Positions 26,082-33,864 of a DNA stretch of 61,785 nt are shown here, piece after piece. How positions within the stretch are numbered: the stretch's first letter is position 1; the number at the start of each line of letters is the position of its first letter. The stretch covers positions 1 through 61,785 of the forward strand of contig DXIE01000003.1 in assembly GCA_019113005.1 (NCBI GenBank). The letters are read 5' to 3'. The DNA is from Candidatus Butyricicoccus avistercoris (GTDB lineage Bacteria; Bacillota; Clostridia; Oscillospirales; Butyricicoccaceae). The translations under genes were made by a program, and so were the position numbers. Below the pieces are notes generated by a model. That model saw only the letters and a list, made by a program, of their open reading frames with translations, ran no database searches and was not told the DNA's origin.

Positions 26082-26672
26082 ATGGCTACTTTTCAACCTA
26101 AATTCCAGTGGCTTGCACTGCCTTTTATCAGTTTAGCATTCCATGTTCATTGTGGATTTAAAGTTATAGGCAGAGAAAATATACCAGATGGTGGCTGTGT
26201 TATTTGCCCTAACCACTCTGATGTTATAGACCCCCCTCTTGTTGCCGCTTGTATTGGTAATAAACACCGTATTCGTGTTATGGCAAAAAAAGAACTTTTT
26301 CAAAAGAAAAATTTCGGAAATCTCATCACTTGGCTTGGTGCATTTCCTGTTGATAGAAATAGAGCTGATATAAAAGCTATCAAAACCGCTCTGCAAGCTG
26401 TTAGAGATGGCAATAAACTGCTTATCTTTCCTCAAGGCACTCGTGATGCTCATGAGGGCGAAGCTAAAGAAGGTGCTGCTATGCTTGCAGTTAAAACAAA
26501 AGCTCCTATTGTACCTGTTTATGTAAGCGAGAAAAAAGGCTTTAGAACTCATGCTTATGTTGTTTTTGGCAAACCTTTTTATCCAGATACTTCATCAAAA
26601 GATTATCATGCAATTTCAGATGATATCTTAAAACGTATCTACGCACTAAAAAAGGAGATACCTAAAAAATGA
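26082..26672 (+). CDS. plsC: 1-acyl-sn-glycerol-3-phosphate acyltransferase
   Basis: A 196-residue membrane-associated enzyme that makes phosphatidic acid from lysophosphatidic acid. The catalytic motif is NHSDVID (HX4D), followed by the substrate motif FPQGTRD and GAAMLAVKTKAPIVPV. The start is ATG 26082 with GGAGG nine bases upstream; an earlier in-frame ATG lies inside cmk and lacks a ribosome site. The stop overlaps the ispH start (ATGA). Confidence 0.94.
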   Translation: MATFQPKFQWLALPFISLAFHVHCGFKVIGRENIPDGGCVICPNHSDVIDPPLVAACIGNKHRIRVMAKKELFQKKNFGNLITWLGAFPVDRNRADIKAIKTALQAVRDGNKLLIFPQGTRDAHEGEAKEGAAMLAVKTKAPIVPVYVSEKKGFRTHAYVVFGKPFYPDTSSKDYHAISDDILKRIYALKKEIPKK

Positions 26673-28609
26673 TTGAAGTTGCAAAAACTGCGGGGTTCTG
26701 TTTTGGTGTAAAACGTGCTGTTGAGCTTGCAGAAAAACTTTCCCAAACAGAAAAACAGATATATTGTTATGGAGAGATTATACACAACAAACATGAAATA
26801 AGTCGTCTTGAGGCTATGTCAATCAAAACGGCTTACTCAATAGATGATATAAAAGATGGCTCAACTGTTATTATTCGTGCCCATGGTGTGCCTAAGCAAA
26901 CTTATGATATTTTTAAGAAGAAAAATTGTAAAATAGCTGATGCAACCTGCCCTTTTGTTTCTAAAATACATCGTATTGTTCAAAAAGAACATAGCGAAAA
27001 CAGGCGTATTTTAATACTCGGAAGTGCTGGTCACCCCGAAATTTTAGGCATCTCTGGTTGGTGCGAAAACGCCATAGTTTGCGAGGATTTAAACGCCATT
27101 GAAACTGCTTTTAAAGATGGTTTTTTGTCATCTGATATGCCTTTAAGCGTTGTCGGTCAAACCACTCTCAACCGAACAATTTGGGATATTTCTGTGAATT
27201 TTCTAAAAAAACAGTGTACAAACATCAAAATATTTGATACAATATGTAATGCGACGGACGAGCGACAAGCTGAAGCCCGTCTACTTGCCGGAAAATCAGA
27301 TTGTATTATCGTAATAGGCGATAAAAAGAGCTCTAATACAAAAAGACTCTACGAAATAAGTAAAACTCTATGCTCTCATGTATGTTACATAGAAGATGCA
27401 TCAGAACTTTCTAATGATTTCTGCAATCGTTTTAACGGACGCCATGTAGGTATTACTGCTGGTGCTTCTACTCCGGCTTGGATAATTAAGGAGGTCAGTA
27501 ACATGATGAGCGAAGAAACAAAATTTGAAAATGAAGATTTCGCAGCTATGCTGGAGGAATCCCTTAAGTCTATAAAGAATGGAGAAAAAGTAACCGGTAC
27601 TGTAATTTCTATTTCCCAGAACGAAGTACAGGTTGACCTTGGCACTAAGCAGACCGCTTATATCCCTCTAGATGAGCTGTCCGATGACCCTAACTACAAG
27701 GCTGAAGACCACATCAAGCCAGGCGATGAAATCGAAGCTGTTGTTATCCGTGTAAACGATGGCGAAGGTCTAATCTCTCTTTCTAAGAAGCGTATCGACC
27801 AGATGAAGGGCTGGGAAACCATCGAGGCTGCTAAGGAAAACCACACTGTGGTTGAAGGCACTATTGTCGAGGAAAACCGTGGCGGTATCGTTGCTACTGC
27901 TGCTGGTGTTCGTATCTTTATCCCTGCTTCCCAGACTGGTGTTCCAAAGGACGAGTCTATGGCTCAGCTAGTTAAGACTAAGCAGTCTTTCTATATCACC
28001 GAAATTAACCGTCAGCGTAAGCGTGTAGTTGGTTCTATACGTGCTGTTCAGCAGGAAGCTCGTAAGGCTGCTGCTGAGAAGGTTTGGGAGTCTATCGAAG
28101 TTGGTAACGAGTACGAGGGTACTGTTAAGAGCCTGACTTCTTACGGTGCATTCGTTGACATCGGTGGCGTTGATGGCATGATTCATATCTCTGAGCTGTC
28201 TTGGGGTCGTATCAAGCACCCATCTGAGGTTGTTGCTATCGGCGATAAGGTACATGTTTATGTTATCGCTCTTGACAAGGATAACAAGAAGATTTCCCTT
28301 GGCTACAAGCGTTCTGAGGACAACCCTTGGACTATCTTCACTTCTAAGTATTCTGTTGGCGATACAGCTAAGGTTAAAATCCTGAAGTTTATGCCATTCG
28401 GTGCATTCGCTGAAATCGTTCCAGGTGTTGACGGTCTTATCCATATTTCTCAGATTGCTGACCATCGTATTGCTAAGGCTGATGAAACTCTGTCTGTTGG
28501 TGAAGAAGTTGATGCTAAGATTATCGATATCAACGAGGAGAAAAAGAAGGTTTCTCTTTCTATCCGTGCTCTGCTAACTGGCGAAGAAGCTAGCGAGACC
28601 GAAGAATAA
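26669..28609 (+). CDS. ispH-rpsA: 4-hydroxy-3-methylbut-2-enyl diphosphate reductase fused to ribosomal protein S1
   Basis: A 646-residue fusion. Residues 1-278 are IspH, the last enzyme of the MEP isoprenoid pathway, with cluster cysteines Cys11, Cys94 and Cys193 and substrate histidines in IIHNKHE, RAHGVP and GHPEI. Residues about 295-635 hold four S1 RNA-binding domains; the third (SYGAFVDIGGVDGMIHISELSW) and fourth are the most canonical. Such fusions are known in several Clostridia. Codon use changes sharply at the junction: the IspH half mostly uses AAA for lysine, while the S1 half mostly uses AAG and other codons of highly expressed genes. A separate ribosome site precedes Met279, so free S1 could also be made. 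Confidence 0.95.
   Translation: MIEVAKTAGFCFGVKRAVELAEKLSQTEKQIYCYGEIIHNKHEISRLEAMSIKTAYSIDDIKDGSTVIIRAHGVPKQTYDIFKKKNCKIADATCPFVSKIHRIVQKEHSENRRILILGSAGHPEILGISGWCENAIVCEDLNAIETAFKDGFLSSDMPLSVVGQTTLNRTIWDISVNFLKKQCTNIKIFDTICNATDERQAEARLLAGKSDCIIVIGDKKSSNTKRLYEISKTLCSHVCYIEDASELSNDFCNRFNGRHVGITAGASTPAWIIKEVSNMMSEETKFENEDFAAMLEESLKSIKNGEKVTGTVISISQNEVQVDLGTKQTAYIPLDELSDDPNYKAEDHIKPGDEIEAVVIRVNDGEGLISLSKKRIDQMKGWETIEAAKENHTVVEGTIVEENRGGIVATAAGVRIFIPASQTGVPKDESMAQLVKTKQSFYITEINRQRKRVVGSIRAVQQEARKAAAEKVWESIEVGNEYEGTVKSLTSYGAFVDIGGVDGMIHISELSWGRIKHPSEVVAIGDKVHVYVIALDKDNKKISLGYKRSEDNPWTIFTSKYSVGDTAKVKILKFMPFGAFAEIVPGVDGLIHISQIADHRIAKADETLSVGEEVDAKIIDINEEKKKVSLSIRALLTGEEASETEE
27488..27505 (+). promoter_or_regulatory. 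Internal ribosome site and start codon for free S1
   Basis: AAGGAGG (27488-27494), eight bases before ATG ATG (27503-27508), in frame with the fusion at Met279-Met280. It is as strong as any ribosome site in the window and sits exactly at the IspH-S1 domain boundary. Confidence 0.7.
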
Positions 28610-28625
28610 TCTATAAAAGTTATAA

Positions 28626-28655
28626 AAGCAAGCCTAAATATTAGGCTTGCTTTTT
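28626..28655. terminator. Bidirectional terminator between ispH-rpsA and bilS
   Basis: Stem AAGCAAGCCTAA / TTAGGCTTGCTT with an AT loop and T runs. It lies between convergent operons. Confidence 0.9.
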
Positions 28656-29138
28656 TTATTTAATCGCTTTTATCAAATTATCTTTATCTTTATTATTTGG
28701 GTGTTTTAAAGCTTTGTCAAAATTTTCTATGAGCATTTGATATTTTTGATAGTTTTCATCATTTTGCAGTTTTAAATATCTATCTCTAACTGCCTGTGGC
28801 ATTCTACCTTGACACATAAAACTGCCTATAATCTTATTATTATCTTTAATATTAGCTTTTACTCGCTCTATTATCTGATTAAAATATTCCTGACTTTCGC
28901 CAAAACCCGCTGTGCCAAATAGAAAAATCTCTTTATTTTGGGCTTGTTTTAAAAACTCTATTGTTTTACTGTCACAAGTGCCTTTATCTGTCCAAAAACC
29001 TATATATATTCTATCTGCATCTAATGATTTTATATCATGCTCACCATAATATATAATATTATCTAAACTTTCATTTATAGTTTGTGCAAGCTCTTTTGTA
29101 TTACCTGTATGACTGCTATATGTAACTGAATATGTCAT
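28656..29138 (-). CDS. bilS: Flavodoxin-like partner of bilirubin reductase (BilS-type)
   Basis: A 160-residue flavodoxin-fold protein. The FMN phosphate loop is TYSSHTGNTKELAQ near the N-terminus, with further loop residues in IGFWTDKGTCDSKT and LFGTAGFGESQEYF. The C-terminal third (CQGRMPQAVRDRYLKL) is typical of the flavodoxin group found next to BilR. It would carry electrons to the reductase, which lacks its own flavin-reducing domain. The start is ATG 29136-29138 with GGGAG upstream; a longer frame runs into bilR and has no ribosome site. It is the third gene of the bilQ-bilR-bilS operon, 13 bases after bilR. Confidence 0.85.
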   Translation of the reverse strand: MTYSVTYSSHTGNTKELAQTINESLDNIIYYGEHDIKSLDADRIYIGFWTDKGTCDSKTIEFLKQAQNKEIFLFGTAGFGESQEYFNQIIERVKANIKDNNKIIGSFMCQGRMPQAVRDRYLKLQNDENYQKYQMLIENFDKALKHPNNKDKDNLIKAIK

Positions 29139-29151
29139 TTTATTTTCTCCC

Positions 29152-30252
29152 TTAATTATCAAAAATGCAACCAAATTCTCTGTGCTGCTGAAGTGCATAA
29201 AGGCATTTTTTGTTGCATCTTATACAATGTCTTATTTTATCAGTGTTTTCAGATATAACTTTATTAACCCAATTTGCATCTGCTAAAAGCTGTCTGCTCA
29301 TTGCTGCAAACTGTATACGCTCACCTTTAAGCTGATTTTCTATAAACTCTGGAGTTGTAAGTCCTCCCACTCCACAAATAGGCTTATTGGTATATTTTTT
29401 AACCTCATCACAATATTTTAAGAAACAGCCTTCAGCTCCAAAGTAATCATGCTTTTTCATAGGTATAGTGTCTTCAAGCTTTGAATGATTTGCAAGTGTC
29501 ACATGAAAGCTATCAACACCCGCTTTTTCAAGAAGTGGCACAAATACAGCAAGCTCATCTATAACAACACCCGCATTGCCATAATGTGGGTGTTCCTGTC
29601 TTACAGCAAGCTTATAGTCTATCGGTGTATTAGGCACAACCTCTCTGACTGCTTTTACACACTCTACTGCAAACCTAGCTCTATTTTCTGGTGTTTGTCC
29701 GTAAATATCAGTTCTTTTATTAAATACACTAGACGAAAAGCTACCACACATTCTGTCACCATGTACCTGTATCATATCAAAACCAGCTTTTACTGCAAGC
29801 TTTGCCGCTCTTCCAAAATTTTGGACTGTTGTATTTATTTCATCTATTGTCATATTGGTTATAAGCCTACTTGTGGCATCATTTATAATAGGTCTTAAAT
29901 CTTCTCTTGTTATCTTTCCGCTTTTTATATCGTTCATATAAGGCATTATAACGCTAAAATCTGTATCTGATACATGAAGCTGTGCAGCAATTTTGCAATC
30001 ATTTTCATGTGCAATACTGCAAAGCTGTTTATATCTCTCAAAACCTTCATCACTAAAAAGCGAAAGAGCTTTTATTTTATCATCAACAGGCACATCTCCT
30101 ATTATTATGAGTGAAACTCCACCTTTTGCTATACCCTCTATTCTCTTTTTATAATCATCAAATTTAAGTCCCATTGTTGTTGGTGCAAATATAATTCTGT
30201 TTTTTAACTTTATATCACCTATTTTTATAGGACTTTTTATAAAATCATACAT
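29152..30252 (-). CDS. bilR: Bilirubin reductase (BilR-type Old Yellow Enzyme)
   Basis: A 366-residue TIM-barrel flavoprotein of the Old Yellow Enzyme/2,4-dienoyl-CoA reductase family. The usual HxAHGYL loop is replaced by HGDRMCGSFSS, with Asp166-Arg167. I recall these as the conserved residues distinguishing BilR, the gut bacterial enzyme that reduces bilirubin towards urobilinogen. FNKRTDIYGQTPENRARF follows, as in the family. The C-terminus keeps a cluster-type CIRCNKKC motif plus a Cys near the end, but the FAD/NADH domain of dienoyl-CoA reductases is absent, consistent with use of the flavodoxin next door. A MarR gene lies directly upstream. The assignment rests on motif plus operon; activity is inferred. 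Confidence 0.85.
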   Translation of the reverse strand: MYDFIKSPIKIGDIKLKNRIIFAPTTMGLKFDDYKKRIEGIAKGGVSLIIIGDVPVDDKIKALSLFSDEGFERYKQLCSIAHENDCKIAAQLHVSDTDFSVIMPYMNDIKSGKITREDLRPIINDATSRLITNMTIDEINTTVQNFGRAAKLAVKAGFDMIQVHGDRMCGSFSSSVFNKRTDIYGQTPENRARFAVECVKAVREVVPNTPIDYKLAVRQEHPHYGNAGVVIDELAVFVPLLEKAGVDSFHVTLANHSKLEDTIPMKKHDYFGAEGCFLKYCDEVKKYTNKPICGVGGLTTPEFIENQLKGERIQFAAMSRQLLADANWVNKVISENTDKIRHCIRCNKKCLYALQQHREFGCIFDN

Positions 30253-30253
30253 T

Positions 30254-30670
30254 TTACTTTCTCCTACTCTCTTTGATTTTTTGCATCAAAGACATTATTT
30301 GTTCTTTTTCTTTATTATTTATTCCACTAAAAACTTGTTCGTCCCATTTTTTAAAAAGCATGCGACTTTTTTCAAAAACGCTCTTTCCATTATCAGTCAA
30401 AAATAAATTTATAATTCTTTTATCATCATCATTAGTTATTCGCTTAATCATTTGTAAACTTTCCAGCTTTTTAAGCGTTCTTGTCACATAACCATTGTCC
30501 ATAAAAAGGCTTTCTCCAAGCTGCTTTTGTGTGCAGCCTTCATGTTTTGCAATATAAATTATAGGATATAAAAGCCCTAGTGTTATATTATCCTGCTCAA
30601 GCTCTTTTTCACAGTATGAAGTAAAATCTCGCCTTAACTCTGTTATATATCCTGCAAATGTGCGTTCCAT
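30254..30670 (-). CDS. bilQ: MarR family regulator of the bil operon (BilQ-type)
   Basis: A 138-residue winged-helix regulator: QKQLGESLFMDNGYVTRTLKKLESLQMIKR is the recognition helix region, and DDDKRIINLFLTDNGK is the wing, as in MarR. I use ATG 30670 because AAGGAG is seven bases upstream; ATG 30676 is only one base from it. BilR starts two bases after the stop, so the operon is tightly coupled. It probably represses its own promoter through the palindrome over the -35 box and is released by a ligand, plausibly bilirubin or a related pigment (inference). Confidence 0.85.
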   Translation of the reverse strand: MERTFAGYITELRRDFTSYCEKELEQDNITLGLLYPIIYIAKHEGCTQKQLGESLFMDNGYVTRTLKKLESLQMIKRITNDDDKRIINLFLTDNGKSVFEKSRMLFKKWDEQVFSGINNKEKEQIMSLMQKIKESRRK

Positions 30671-30692
30671 AGTCATTCTCCTTTTTGATTAT

Positions 30693-30720
30693 AGTATATA
30701 CAATTAGTTGACTTTGTCAA
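30693..30720 (-). promoter_or_regulatory. bil operon promoter with palindromic operator
   Basis: Minus-strand consensus -35 TTGACA (30715-30720) and -10 TATACT (30693-30698), 16 bases apart. A perfect palindrome, TTGACTTTGTCAA (30708-30720, arms TTGAC/GTCAA), covers the -35 box, and GTATATAC overlaps the -10. This is the classic position for MarR-type autorepression. Confidence 0.7.
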
Positions 30721-30751
30721 GTATTTTTATATTCTATTTTTTTGATTATCA

Positions 30752-30760
30752 CATAATATA
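30752..30760 (+). promoter_or_regulatory. Possible sporulation sigma factor -10 element for yunB
   Basis: CATAATATA matches the CATAnnnTA -10 pattern of mother-cell sigma factors E/K and lies 19 bases before the yunB start. No convincing -35 was seen. Bacillus yunB is a sigma-E gene by general knowledge. Confidence 0.3.
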
Positions 30761-30779
30761 TAAAAAGGGGTGATAAAAT

Positions 30780-31439
30780 TTGAAAAGAAAAAGAGTTAAA
30801 AAAATCTTTTTATTGTTTATATTATTATTTATAATATTATTTTATATTTTTCTAAAAATTTTACGTCCTATTGCATTGCAATATTCTCAAAATGTTATTC
30901 AGCAAACAGCTTCTTATGCAATTCACGATGCTTTAACAGATATTATATATGAAAACCGTTCAGATTATCAGCAGCTTGTAACTTTAGAACGAGATAGCTT
31001 AAATCAAGTAACAGCACTTAAAACAGACACAATACTAGCAGATTTCTTAAAAATTCAAATTTCACGAACTACATATGATGCTTTAAATACTCTTGAGCAA
31101 AGCGGTGTTGATATACCTTTAGGCTCTATTTTCGCCCCTACCCTATTTGCTGGTCATGGTCCTTCTATTCATGTTGGAATAGCTTCTCTCGGCTTTGCTG
31201 ATGCTGATTTTATAAGTGCTTTTACTTCAGCAGGTATAAACCAAACTCGTCATCAAATTTTACTTGAAGTTAATGCAGAGGCTCAACTTATAACTTGTTT
31301 TGGTATGAGCGATGTAAAAATCACAAATGAACTTGTCGTTACAGATACTGTTATAGTGGGCAATGTTCCTGAGTCATACACCTATATTGATGACACCGAA
31401 CAAAGTTTGTTAGGCAAAATAAATGATTATGCAAATTAA
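30780..31439 (+). CDS. yunB: Sporulation protein YunB
   Basis: A 219-residue protein with one N-terminal membrane anchor (residues 8-28) after a Lys/Arg-rich start. An extracytoplasmic domain of the YunB family follows (ALQYSQNVIQQTASYAIHDALTDII, then PLGSIFAPTLFAGHGPSIHV and the conserved SAGINQTRHQILLEVNAEAQ). It is made in the mother cell during sporulation in relatives. The start is TTG 30780 with AGGGGTG upstream. It is monocistronic, and no terminator is obvious. Confidence 0.9.
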   Translation: MKRKRVKKIFLLFILLFIILFYIFLKILRPIALQYSQNVIQQTASYAIHDALTDIIYENRSDYQQLVTLERDSLNQVTALKTDTILADFLKIQISRTTYDALNTLEQSGVDIPLGSIFAPTLFAGHGPSIHVGIASLGFADADFISAFTSAGINQTRHQILLEVNAEAQLITCFGMSDVKITNELVVTDTVIVGNVPESYTYIDDTEQSLLGKINDYAN

Positions 31440-31565
31440 AAATTTTTATAATTTTACCTTATTTTTTGAAATTACAGTATTATTTATCAGTTTATCTTGT
31501 GAAACATATACAATAAACATCTGTTTTTTATATTGTAATTTTTCTATGAATTTAATCAGTAAATT

Positions 31566-31594
31566 TTGGAATTTTTTATTTTTTGTTGTATAAT
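31566..31594 (+). promoter_or_regulatory. Promoter of the YheO-like regulator
   Basis: -35 TTGGAA (31566-31571), a 17-base spacer and -10 TATAAT (31589-31594). Confidence 0.55.
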
Positions 31595-31647
31595 AGTAGT
31601 ACGAATTATATGAGGATATTTAATGAATGTAAAAGAGAGGTGATATT

Positions 31648-32310
31648 ATGCTACATCCAATTTTAAAACAATACATACCACTTGCTGAATTTTTAAGCAA
31701 CGTACTTGGAACTGATTATTCAATCTCTTTATATGATTTATCAAAACCTACTCCTTCACTCGTTGTTTGCTTTCCACATACAAGCCCAATAAACGAGTCA
31801 GTCGTAAAAAAACTCATTGATAAGGCAACTAATAGTGAGAATGTTATTATTAACGAAAATATCTTATCCGCTCCAAATCATTCTCTTTCAGCATCATGTA
31901 TGATGATATATCAAGGCGATATACTGCTTGGCATGATTTGTGTCACTTTTGACGATGTACGTTATCGCAATGTATGTCAGCAAATGTTCCAGCTTTGTAG
32001 ACCAAATGCTAATTCAATGCCTAATTTAACTGCAAACCCTAATAAACCACTTGAATATGCAGAAACAAAAAATAACGTTCATACAGAACTTGTAGCAAGA
32101 GATGCTGCAATAGAGGCTTTACACACATATGGTGTATGTGCAAGCCGTCTAAGTTCCGATGAACGTCTTGAAATAATTCAGTCTTTAGATGAAGCTGGTA
32201 TTTTCCTACTTAAAGGTGCTGTAAAAGATGTTGCTACCGTTTTGGAATGCTCATCTGCCAGTGTTTACCGCTATTTATCTCAAATTCGTATAGATGAACT
32301 TTCTGTGTGA
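31648..32310 (+). CDS. YheO-like PAS and helix-turn-helix transcriptional regulator
   Basis: A 220-residue regulator. The N-terminal YheO-type PAS-like domain (about 1-115; HPILKQYIPLAEFLSNVLG and ASCMMIYQGDILLGMICVTFD) would sense a small ligand. The C-terminal DNA-binding domain (about 145-218) has ERLEIIQSLDEAGIFLLKGAVKDVATVLECSSASVYRYL, characteristic of the YheO/DauR family. In other bacteria, members respond to amino acids such as D-arginine. No target is adjacent. AGAGAGGTG precedes the ATG. Confidence 0.85.
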   Translation: MLHPILKQYIPLAEFLSNVLGTDYSISLYDLSKPTPSLVVCFPHTSPINESVVKKLIDKATNSENVIINENILSAPNHSLSASCMMIYQGDILLGMICVTFDDVRYRNVCQQMFQLCRPNANSMPNLTANPNKPLEYAETKNNVHTELVARDAAIEALHTYGVCASRLSSDERLEIIQSLDEAGIFLLKGAVKDVATVLECSSASVYRYLSQIRIDELSV

Positions 32311-32320
32311 TGTTTTTATA

Positions 32321-32356
32321 GAAATCTTCTTTTATATAGAAGATTTCTATTTTTTA
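32321..32356 (+). terminator. Terminator after the YheO-like gene
   Basis: A perfect 9-bp stem, GAAATCTTC (32321-32329) and GAAGATTTC (32339-32347), followed by TATTTTTT. Confidence 0.8.
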
Positions 32357-32441
32357 TCATTTTTCAACAAGTTTATATTTAGTTAAAAATATGTTTTTTA
32401 TTTATTATTCCCATTATTTTTTATTTTTTTCATTTTTTAAT

Positions 32442-32530
32442 TTGACATTTACTTTTGATTGTGTTAGACTGTAATCGTAATGTAACCTTACATTGTAACT
32501 ATTTTGTAACTTTAGCAATCAATTTGTAAC
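32442..32530 (+). promoter_or_regulatory. Promoter followed by four TGTAAC direct repeats
   Basis: -35 TTGACA (32442-32447), a 17-base spacer and -10 TAGACT (32465-32470). Immediately downstream, TGTAAC occurs four times in the same orientation (32481, 32494, 32505 and 32525), three of them as TTGTAAC. The first three are spaced 11-13 bases apart. This looks like a binding array in the early transcribed region of the 98-aa gene. Confidence 0.5.
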
Positions 32531-32547
32531 ATAGGAGTATACCACTT

Positions 32548-32844
32548 ATGGCTGCAACTAATAAAACTAATTCTTTACAATATAAAGGCTTTCCACTGCT
32601 GCGAAAGGATAATATCTTGTACTATGGCAGTATGTCTGACAGCCATATCATTATGATGCAAATTCTTGAAACAAAAGAAGAAAAAGGTATAAAAATCGCT
32701 ACCCGTGTTTCTGTTCAGCTCCAACTCACCGCTGAGGGTCTTAGAGCTAAAGAACGAATTGTTAAAAGCACTGAAAAATCTAGCCTTTGGAATGCTATGG
32801 ATATAGCTTCTATATGGCTTAAACGTGCAAACTCATCTAAGTAA
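32548..32844 (+). CDS. Conserved hypothetical protein, 98 residues
   Basis: A small soluble protein without a signal peptide or membrane segment. The core (QYKGFPLLRKDNILYYGSMSD, then a strand-rich VSVQLQLTAEG and a helical WNAMDIASIWLKRA tail) matches a small family I remember only as hypothetical proteins in Oscillospiraceae. The alternating pattern suggests a compact alpha/beta fold. It precedes the NlpC/P60 gene by 37 bases and probably shares its transcript. It has its own promoter with a repeat array. Function is unknown. Confidence 0.8.
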   Translation: MAATNKTNSLQYKGFPLLRKDNILYYGSMSDSHIIMMQILETKEEKGIKIATRVSVQLQLTAEGLRAKERIVKSTEKSSLWNAMDIASIWLKRANSSK

Positions 32845-32881
32845 AACATAACGCATGACAACTTTTAGGAGGTCTTTTTAA

Positions 32882-33781
32882 ATGTCTTTATCCAAACGAT
32901 GGATTCGCTATGCAATAACTGGCGCATTTGCTACTGCACTTTCTATAACCGCTTCTGGTGCTCTGTACGTTGGTCAAATCGATGCTTCTAGCCTAAACCT
33001 TCGCTCAGCACCTAACGGCACTGTAATTGATTCCGTTTCTCGTGGCACTAAAGTAGCTGTTATCAATAATAGCTCTGAATGGTTTCAAATCGCTGTCGAT
33101 GGTCAAACATATTACGCAAGCGGTGCTTACATAGATTGGATTCCTGAGTGTGATTTTAACCTTGGTACTGGCACTATTAAGTGCAGCACAACTGTAAACT
33201 TCCGTTCACAGCCAAACACTTCTAGTTCTGTTATCGCATCTCTTAAGAATGGTCAGAAGGTTTCTGTTATCGGTGTTTCTGGTGGCTGGTATAAAGTAAC
33301 TGTAAACGGTAAGACAGGCTATATTTCCCCTGATTATTTAACCATTAATGGTGGTGCAGCTTCTAACCAGTCTTCTGCTGTTGGCTCTGTTGTTGATACA
33401 ACTTCTAGCACCCAAGGTATTCGTCAAGATATTTTAGATTTTGCCGCTCAGTTCTTAGGCACTCCTTATGTGTACGGCGGCAGCACTCCTAGTGGTTTCG
33501 ACTGCTCAGGCTTTACTTCTTATGTTTATAAGAACATGGGTATTTCTATCGCTCGTACTTCTTCCGACCAGCGTGCTACTACAACTAATATCTCTATGGA
33601 CGAGCTTCTCCCTGGTGATTTAGTATTCTTTGGCTCCAACAATGTTGTAAGCCATGTTGGTATTTATGTTGGTGATGGCAACTTTATCCATTCCCCTCAT
33701 ACTGGTTCTGTTGTTAAGTATGACACCTTAGCTTCTGGTAACTACAACCGTAGATTTATCTGCGGTGGTCGTGTACTATAA
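32882..33781 (+). CDS. SH3-domain NlpC/P60 cell wall endopeptidase
   Basis: A 299-residue exported hydrolase. After a signal peptide (about 1-26) come two bacterial SH3 domains (about 27-87 and 97-155), a Ser/Thr linker, and an NlpC/P60 domain (about 180-299). The catalytic residues are Cys208 in GFDCSGF, His258 in VSHVGIYVG and His270. It would cut D-Glu to diamino-acid bonds in peptidoglycan stem peptides. The mature region uses codons of highly expressed genes. AGGAGG lies seven bases before the ATG. Confidence 0.95.
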   Translation: MSLSKRWIRYAITGAFATALSITASGALYVGQIDASSLNLRSAPNGTVIDSVSRGTKVAVINNSSEWFQIAVDGQTYYASGAYIDWIPECDFNLGTGTIKCSTTVNFRSQPNTSSSVIASLKNGQKVSVIGVSGGWYKVTVNGKTGYISPDYLTINGGAASNQSSAVGSVVDTTSSTQGIRQDILDFAAQFLGTPYVYGGSTPSGFDCSGFTSYVYKNMGISIARTSSDQRATTTNISMDELLPGDLVFFGSNNVVSHVGIYVGDGNFIHSPHTGSVVKYDTLASGNYNRRFICGGRVL

Positions 33782-33810
33782 TTAAGTATATTCACAGACA
33801 AAATATTTTA

Positions 33811-33847
33811 GGACTGAACCCTTATAAATTGGGCTCAGTCCTTTTTG
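33811..33847. terminator. Bidirectional terminator
   Basis: Stem GGACTGAaCCC / GGGcTCAGTCC, with one mismatch, followed by CTTTTT. It lies between the convergent NlpC gene and the cyclase remnant. Confidence 0.85.
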
Positions 33848-33864
33848 CTTGGTTTCATATTTAA

